DNA of 10,861 nt from assembly GCA_016295895.1 (NCBI GenBank), contig JAEDKI010000053.1, positions 1-10,861 on the forward strand, in the 5' to 3' direction. The DNA is from Clostridiaceae bacterium. Lineage in GTDB: Bacteria; Bacillota; Clostridia; Oscillospirales; Acutalibacteraceae. Below are positions 6,953 through 10,861 of the stretch, one piece after another (position 1 is the stretch's first letter; the number at the start of each line of letters is the position of its first letter). The notes beneath the pieces are model-generated. The model saw only the letters and a program-made list of their open reading frames with translations, made no database searches and was not told the origin of the DNA. Both the position numbers and the translations under genes were made by a program.

Positions 6953-8173
6953 ATGTTCGGTCTATTAGGCGGCAAGCTTTCTCATTCGCTTTCGCCGCAG
7001 ATTCATTCACGCCTGTGCGACTATGAATACAGGCTGTTCCCGACGGAGCCTCAGAATCTGGATAAATTCTTTTCCGACAATTCGCTTGAGGGCTTCAATG
7101 TCACCATTCCTTATAAAATCGAAGCGTTCAACCGCTGTGCCGAGCGTTCGGAGACGGCGGAAAAGGTCGGCAGCGTCAACACCGTTGTCCGCAGACCCGA
7201 CGGCTCGTTTTACGGCGATAACACCGATTATTTCGGTTTTATGTATATGGCGAAAAAATGCGGGTGCGACTTCAAAGGTAAAAAGGTTCTCATTCTCGGT
7301 TCGGGCGGCGCAAGCCTGACGGTCAGCCATGCCGTGCGTGACGCAGGGGCGGCGCAGACGGTTGTTGTTTCCCGCTCGGGAGAGGATAATTATTCCAACA
7401 TCAGCCGCCATTACGATGCGGATATCATCGTCAACACAACGCCTGTCGGAATGTACCCGAACAACGGCGAGCGGCTCATTGACCTTGAAAAATTCACCCG
7501 ATGCCGCAAGGCTCTCGACCTTATCTATAACCCTGCAAGAACGGTTTTTCTGCTTGACGCTCAAAGGCTCGGCATTGATTGCATCAACGGGCTTTATATG
7601 CTCGTTGCCCAGGCTCTCAGAGCCGCCGAAATATTCACGGGCAAGAGCATTCCGCTGAACAGGATCGATGAAATCTACGATGAGATAATCAAAGAACAGA
7701 AAAATATCGTGCTTGTCGGTATGCCCGGTTGCGGAAAATCGACCGCCGCCGCTCTGCTCTCCGAAAAGACGGGCAGGGAGTGTGTTGATACAGACGCTAT
7801 CGTTGAAGCGGGCGGAGAAAAAATTCCCGATATCTTTGCAAAATACGGTGAGGAGGAATTCCGCCGCCGTGAGACCGAGGCGGTTCGCCTTGCCGGCAAG
7901 GATAAGGGCAAAATTATCGCAACGGGCGGGGGAGCGATTCTCAGACCCGAAAATCGGATTGCTCTGAGAGAAAATTCAACCGTAATTTTTCTCAAAGCCC
8001 CGATTGAAGCCCTTGCGACCGACGGCAGACCCCTCTCCGAAAGCGAGCAGGCGCTCAGAAAAATGTATGAACGCAGGCTTCCGCTTTATCTTGAAACAGC
8101 GGATTTTGCCGTTGAGGTTGATCCGAACCCCGAAATAACAGTCAGGAGGATATGCGAATGCGTTTGCTTGTAA
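6953..8173 (+). CDS. aroE/aroK: Shikimate dehydrogenase-shikimate kinase fusion
   Basis: One 406-residue chain carries two consecutive pathway activities. Residues 1-245 are shikimate dehydrogenase: SHSLSP (10-15, shikimate-binding Ser12 and Ser14), NVTIPYK with catalytic Lys55, Asn76, catalytic Asp92, the NADP-binding GSGGAS (117-121), NTTPVGM (161-167) and Gln220. Residues 251-406 are shikimate kinase: P-loop GMPGCGKST (256-264), DTD (279-281), FRRRE (303-307), TGGGA (324-328), lid RPL (359-361) and ERRLPLYLE (373-381). Every key residue of both domains is present, and the link of a few residues (KEQK, 247-250) contains no stop. Dehydroshikimate would be reduced and then phosphorylated by one protein. 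The ribosome binding site AAGGGTGAT overlaps the pheA stop; the gap is 11 nt. Confidence 0.95.
   Translation: MFGLLGGKLSHSLSPQIHSRLCDYEYRLFPTEPQNLDKFFSDNSLEGFNVTIPYKIEAFNRCAERSETAEKVGSVNTVVRRPDGSFYGDNTDYFGFMYMAKKCGCDFKGKKVLILGSGGASLTVSHAVRDAGAAQTVVVSRSGEDNYSNISRHYDADIIVNTTPVGMYPNNGERLIDLEKFTRCRKALDLIYNPARTVFLLDAQRLGIDCINGLYMLVAQALRAAEIFTGKSIPLNRIDEIYDEIIKEQKNIVLVGMPGCGKSTAAALLSEKTGRECVDTDAIVEAGGEKIPDIFAKYGEEEFRRRETEAVRLAGKDKGKIIATGGGAILRPENRIALRENSTVIFLKAPIEALATDGRPLSESEQALRKMYERRLPLYLETADFAVEVDPNPEITVRRICECVCL
8144..8150 (+). promoter_or_regulatory. aroQ: Ribosome binding site deciding the aroQ start
   Basis: AGGAGGA lies inside the end of the aroE/aroK coding region. It is seven bases from the ATG at 8158 and only one base from the ATG at 8152, which favours the shorter protein. 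Confidence 0.7.
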
Positions 8174-8589
8174 TAAACGGCCCGAATCTTAACATGCTCG
8201 GCGTCAGAGAACCCGATATTTACGGCAAAAACACCTACGCCGACCTTTGCGGAATGATTGAAAGCTACGCCGCCGAAAAGGGCGTTGAGGTTAAGCTTTT
8301 TCAGTCAAATCACGAGGGTGCAATAGTAGATGAGATTCAAGCGGCTCTCGGCAGATTTGACGGAATCATCATCAACCCCGCCGCCTACACTCACACGAGC
8401 GTTGCGATTCTTGACGCATTAAAAGCCGTTGCGCTCCCTGCGGTTGAGATTCACATTTCCGATGTCAGCGCAAGGGAGAGCTTCCGCCAAATTTCCTATG
8501 CCGGCATGGCGTGCGAAAAATCGTTCATCGGTCTCGGCTTTGAAGGCTATCTCAGAGCGATTGATTACCTGACAGAAAAATATTCATAA
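8158..8589 (+). CDS. aroQ: Type II 3-dehydroquinate dehydratase
   Basis: This 143-residue enzyme dehydrates 3-dehydroquinate to 3-dehydroshikimate, the third pathway step. Visible motifs are NGPNLNMLG (7-15), Arg17, catalytic Tyr22, FQSNHEG (48-54), INPAAYTHTS (72-81, Asn73 and His79), and EIHISD...ARESFR (97-110, with His99 and Arg110). Length is typical of the dodecameric type II family. The ATG at 8158 is preferred to an in-frame ATG at 8152, because AGGAGGA (8144-8150) would lie only one base from the latter but seven from the former. It overlaps the aroE/aroK end by 16 nt, so it is probably translationally coupled. It is the last operon gene, although its reaction precedes those of aroE and aroK. 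Confidence 0.96.
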   Translation: MRLLVINGPNLNMLGVREPDIYGKNTYADLCGMIESYAAEKGVEVKLFQSNHEGAIVDEIQAALGRFDGIIINPAAYTHTSVAILDALKAVALPAVEIHISDVSARESFRQISYAGMACEKSFIGLGFEGYLRAIDYLTEKYS

Positions 8590-8591
8590 TC

Positions 8592-9037
8592 TTATCGGCT
8601 GCTCGGCAGATCTCCGTTTGAGGGATTGCTGAGCAGTTTTCCGTTTTCATCGAAGCGTGAGCCGTGGCACGGGCAGTCCCACGAATGCTCGTGCGGATTC
8701 CATTTCAAGGCACAGCCGAGGTGAGGGCACCGTTTTGAGAAAATGAAAGCAGATTTGTGACAGCTTCAAAGGCATTAACGGCAAGCTGAGAATGCAGAAT
8801 CGACCTTGACGGAGAGAAAACCGCCGCATAAGGATTTTCTTTTCCGAGAATCCTATCCGAAATAATTGCAGCAGCCGCCATTGAGGAACTCATTCCCCAT
8901 TTATTAAAGCCCGTTGCAACAAAAAGATTTGCCGTGCGTTTTGAATAACGCCCGATAATCAGAACATCGGTTTTTATGTCTCCGCAGAGCTTTTCATATT
9001 TTGGCAGTTCCGAATGCTTTATCCATATTGATTCCAT
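8592..9037 (-). pseudogene. Decayed FAD-dependent oxidoreductase with C-terminal Rieske domain
   Basis: The minus strand starts at 9037 with MESIWIKHSELP and reaches DVLIIG, the opening of an FAD-binding Rossmann fold, preceded by GGTGAT (9041-9046). It then jumps directly to RYSKRTANLFVATGFNKWGM, which in intact YhfW-like proteins lies near the end of the FAD domain. Most of that domain, including the rest of the dinucleotide-binding motif, is therefore missing (junction near 8950-8956). After AVNAFEAVTNLL the frame runs to a stop at 8705. The next frame encodes an intact Rieske domain: KRCPHLGCALKWN, then DCPCHGSRFDENGKLL, ending with a stop at 8592. One extra base near 8731-8742 explains the shift. 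Homologues are about 500 residues; this remnant cannot make a functional enzyme. Confidence 0.88.
8599..8642 (+). terminator. Probable 3' terminator of the aro operon
   Basis: CTGCTCGGCA (8599-8608) pairs with TGCTGAGCAG (8627-8636), ten base pairs with one G-U, followed by TTTTCC. It begins 10 bases after the aroQ stop. It lies inside the last codons of the minus-strand pseudogene, so its sequence was once also protein-coding. Confidence 0.6.
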
Positions 9038-9113
9038 AACATCACCGGAATTTAGTATGTGCTTTTTATCCGATTTGAAGCATAATTCAAACTGAATAAT
9101 TAATAAAGCGTTC

Positions 9114-9142
9114 TTGCTTTTTCTATATAGATATATTATAAT
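9114..9142 (+). promoter_or_regulatory. Sigma-A-type promoter ahead of the sigma factor gene
   Basis: TTGCTT (9114-9119) and TATAAT (9137-9142) are 17 bases apart. The -10 is perfect and the -35 has four of six matches. Transcription would start near 9149, giving a leader of about 65 nt before the sigma gene. The leader has a small hairpin (AAAGGC 9159-9164 with GCCTTT 9169-9174). The rest of the 9038-9214 intergenic region is AT-rich with no other gene seen. Confidence 0.55.
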
Positions 9143-9214
9143 TCCACTCATGAAAAAGAAAGGCTTACGCCTTTTGCAGAGCATTTAGAATATTTAAAGA
9201 ATGGCAGGTGATAT

Positions 9215-9763
9215 ATGTTGATTGATTTTGAAGCGGCTGAGAGAATAGCCCTCAAACATTATAAAAGCGTATATCACTATTGTTTTGTGAAGCTGCAGGA
9301 TCAGCATGCTGCTGAGGATATAACACAGGATGTGTTTTTGTATTTCCAGCAAAAGTCACACGAACTTTGCGAGGATAAAATCGGCAATTGGCTGATTTCG
9401 GTTGCAAGCAAAAAGGTTATGGATGAATTCAAGGCAAAGAAAAAGCGGCCGAAAGATGAGGTGTATGAAGATATTCCCGACCTCAAAGCTGAGCACCTTT
9501 TGTCCGAGGTTGAATATTCCGTTCCGATAACCGAAAATGAGATTTTAAAAGCCAGGGATAAAATATTCAGCCTGCTGACACCTGAAGAAGTCGCACTGTT
9601 GAAAGCCGTATATGAGGAACACAGAAAATATTCCGAAATTGCAGAAAGCGAAAACATTTCCGAAAACGCTTTGAGAATCAGGATAAGCCGCCTGAAAGTT
9701 AAAATCAAGTCAATGGCGGAGGTTGCGTTCCTGGCTTTGCTGATTTTGCTTTCAAAATTGTAG
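9215..9763 (+). CDS. RNA polymerase sigma factor, sigma-70 family (ECF-like)
   Basis: This 182-residue protein has the two-domain form of an extracytoplasmic-function sigma factor. Sigma-2 lies at about 10-75: HYKSVYHYCFVKLQDQHAAEDITQDVF is the core-binding helix pair, and GNWLISVASKKVMDEF the -10-recognition helix followed by a basic stretch. An acidic linker (80-110) leads to sigma-4 at about 118-165, with LTPEEVALLK and a helix-turn-helix around YSEIAESENISENALRIRISRLK. The last 14 or so residues (AEVAFLALLILLS, 168-180) are strongly hydrophobic, unusual for a sigma factor, and may contact the membrane or its partner. AGGTGAT (9206-9212) supports the start. The next gene encodes a membrane protein, as in sigma/anti-sigma pairs. 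The regulon is not recognisable. Confidence 0.88.
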   Translation: MLIDFEAAERIALKHYKSVYHYCFVKLQDQHAAEDITQDVFLYFQQKSHELCEDKIGNWLISVASKKVMDEFKAKKKRPKDEVYEDIPDLKAEHLLSEVEYSVPITENEILKARDKIFSLLTPEEVALLKAVYEEHRKYSEIAESENISENALRIRISRLKVKIKSMAEVAFLALLILLSKL

Positions 9764-9799
9764 CAGAAATACTTTTTTTCAAAAAAATTTAAAAAAATA

Positions 9800-9832
9800 T
9801 GAAACAATTCACGATTTTCGCCATTATATAAT
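9800..9832 (+). promoter_or_regulatory. Possible ECF-type promoter ahead of the anti-sigma-like gene
   Basis: The 121-base gap after the sigma gene starts with A/T tracts, then TGAAAC (9800-9805), which resembles ECF -35 elements. CATTATATAATG follows (9822-9833). A TATAAT at 9827-9832 has no good sigma-A -35 at 17 bases (ACAATT at 9804-9809). That makes an ECF promoter, perhaps used by the neighbouring sigma factor itself, a plausible reading. Autoregulation is inferred. Confidence 0.45.
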
Positions 9833-9867
9833 GAGGGGATAATTGCTTCTTTTAAATCTTATTTAGC

Positions 9868-9876
9868 AGGAGGTGA
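9868..9876 (+). promoter_or_regulatory. Ribosome binding site deciding the start of the membrane protein
   Basis: AGGAGGTGA is a near-perfect Shine-Dalgarno, eight bases before the ATG at 9885. An in-frame GTG at 9873 lies inside this site and is therefore unlikely to be the start. Confidence 0.8.
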
Positions 9877-9884
9877 CAAAAGCC

Positions 9885-10700
9885 ATGGGGATTAACAATG
9901 AATACGACCTTACAAAAGCCGGCATCATCAAGAAGCTGGAAGCAATCATTGATTCGGAACTCAGCAAGGCATACGAAGAAATCGACCTGAGTCTTGTAGA
10001 CGAATGTGTTAATTTCCTCATGGAACTGAGAGAAGAAAAAGGTCTTACAGATGAAGAAATATCAATCAAAGTTGAAGCGATTCCTTTTGTCGGAAAAAGC
10101 ACTTCGGATAAATCGCAAAAGAGGAGAAAATTCGGCGTCAGAAAAGCTTTGCTGACGGCGGCAATCCTCATTATTATTGCAATGCTGGGCAGTATCGTTG
10201 CCTCGTCGTTCGGAACGGATGCGGTTGACGTTCTCCGCAGAATCGGTCACGGCATTGCGGAAATGGTCAGCGGTGAAAAGCTTGATGTCGGCGGAATAAC
10301 AATAGTCAAGCTCGATTCGTCGGAGAAATACGGTTCTGTTGAGGAGCTGCTTGAAAAGGAGCATATTCATATTATTTATCCGACCTATCTGCCGGAAGGC
10401 TCGGAAGTTGAAAAGATATATATAACGGAGTTTGACGGTATAACAGAAATTATTTTTCAGGTCAAAGGCACAGACACCGTTTCTCTCGGAGTGTATCTTA
10501 ACTGTGGAATAACCGAGGAAGAAGAAAATGCGGCTGAACAAAAAGAGACAGTCAACGGAATGCGTTGCCTGTTTGTTAATGCGCCCGACAGGGTTCAGGC
10601 GGTTTTTGAACATAAAGGCAACAAGTATGTTATCGGCTACAATGATTACGGCGAATTAATCAAAATAATTGAAAGCTTTGAAGAAGTAAAAGAAAACTAA
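9885..10700 (+). CDS. Single-pass membrane protein, putative anti-sigma factor (DUF4367-like)
   Basis: A 271-residue protein with three parts. Residues 1-85 are charged and helical, probably cytoplasmic, and end in a basic patch (KSQKRRKFGVRK) consistent with an inside-positive membrane anchor. One transmembrane helix follows at about 88-109 (ALLTAAILIIIAMLGSIVASS). Residues 110-271 should face outside; the segment IIYPTYLPEGSEVEKIYI and the closing KYVIGYNDYGELIKIIESF resemble clostridial DUF4367-type domains. No zinc-binding anti-sigma HxxxCxxC motif is seen. Position after an ECF-like sigma gene and this topology suggest it holds the sigma factor at the membrane until an external signal arrives. 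That role is inferred, and the domain assignment is by eye. Confidence 0.75.
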   Translation: MGINNEYDLTKAGIIKKLEAIIDSELSKAYEEIDLSLVDECVNFLMELREEKGLTDEEISIKVEAIPFVGKSTSDKSQKRRKFGVRKALLTAAILIIIAMLGSIVASSFGTDAVDVLRRIGHGIAEMVSGEKLDVGGITIVKLDSSEKYGSVEELLEKEHIHIIYPTYLPEGSEVEKIYITEFDGITEIIFQVKGTDTVSLGVYLNCGITEEEENAAEQKETVNGMRCLFVNAPDRVQAVFEHKGNKYVIGYNDYGELIKIIESFEEVKEN

Positions 10701-10710
10701 AGATAATAAA

Positions 10711-10758
10711 CCGCCCGCCTCAATGCAATGACATTAAGACGGGCGGGTGTTATTTTGT
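10711..10758 (+). terminator. Terminator after the sigma/anti-sigma-like pair
   Basis: CCGCCCG (10711-10717) pairs with CGGGCGG (10740-10746). The stem continues imperfectly inward (10719-10725 with 10732-10738) to a CAATGA loop, and is followed by GTGTTATTTT. It lies 10 bases after the membrane protein stop. Confidence 0.75.
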
Positions 10759-10771
10759 AAACCAAGTTTAA

Positions 10772-10841
10772 ATGAAATATTGCTGACGCAATGTGAAATA
10801 ATTTAAGGATTATGAAATTCTCTGCTTACGCAGAAATTGAA
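10772..10841. repeat. Small hairpins flanked by TGAAAT motifs, possible dispersed intergenic repeat
   Basis: ATGAAAT (10772-10778), GTGAAAT (10793-10799) and ATGAAAT (10812-10818) bracket two short hairpins. The first is ATTGC-TGAC-GCAAT (10779-10792), the second TCTGC-TTAC-GCAGA (10821-10834), followed by ATTGAAA. The regular alternation of heptamer and palindrome looks like a short interspersed repeat rather than chance AT-rich sequence. No coding frame is supported here. The right edge (10842-10861) is too short to interpret. Confidence 0.45.
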
Positions 10842-10861
10842 AAAAAACCACCCATCGCCGC

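Noticed and set aside
8152..8157. ATG at 8152 as the start of aroQ
   Set aside because: It sits one base from the AGGAGGA site; the second ATG at 8158 has normal spacing and gives the usual MRLLVINGPN start.
9038..9184. Upstream extension of the oxidoreductase remnant (about 49 residues before its MESIWIKHS start)
   Set aside because: The extension is AT-rich intergenic sequence without family similarity; GGTGAT (9041-9046) precedes the inner start.
9150..9188. Mini-frame MKKKGLRLLQSI in the sigma gene leader
   Set aside because: No ribosome binding site, and the predicted transcription start coincides with its ATG, so translation is unlikely.
9873..9884. GTG start for the membrane protein
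   Set aside because: The GTG is part of the Shine-Dalgarno AGGAGGTGA itself; the ATG at 9885 is correctly spaced.

Overview
The window is a low-to-mid GC segment from a Clostridia-type Firmicute. Strong AGGAGG/AGGTGAT ribosome binding sites, sigma-A promoters, frequent AGA arginine codons, a Gram-positive type I toxin-like locus and a clostridial sigma/anti-sigma-like pair all fit. Oscillospirales/Ruminococcaceae is a reasonable guess, but the sequence alone does not prove it.

Layout. Bases 1-200 hold the 3' end of what looks like a type I toxin-antitoxin locus: a tiny hydrophobic lysine-tailed peptide, and a convergent antisense RNA with a perfect consensus promoter (TTGACA-17-TATAAT) and an intrinsic terminator. 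Bases 291-493 are the control region of the main operon: a strong promoter, a 17-residue leader peptide containing alternating Tyr and Phe codons, and a 12-bp terminator hairpin. This is the architecture of a Phe/Tyr-sensing transcription attenuator. Bases 541-8589 are one tightly packed operon: aroF, tyrA, aroB, aroA, aroC, pheA, an aroE-aroK fusion, and aroQ.

Together these eight genes encode all seven steps from erythrose-4-phosphate plus PEP to chorismate. They also encode chorismate mutase, prephenate dehydratase and prephenate dehydrogenase. Only the final aminotransferases for Phe and Tyr are absent, and there are no Trp-branch genes. Expression would be set by the leader attenuator. 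Enzyme activity is probably also controlled by end products through the N-terminal domain of AroF and the ACT domain of PheA.

Downstream, 8592-9037 (minus strand) is a decayed FAD oxidoreductase-Rieske gene. Most of its FAD domain is deleted and it has one frameshift; its 3' end lies 2 nt from the end of aroQ. After a divergent intergenic region come a sigma-70-family (ECF-like) sigma factor (9215-9763) and a single-pass membrane protein (9885-10700), a likely anti-sigma partner. They are separated by a gap carrying an ECF-like promoter. The window closes with a terminator and an AT-rich region with small hairpins flanked by TGAAAT motifs. No tRNA, rRNA, CRISPR array or transposase gene was seen.
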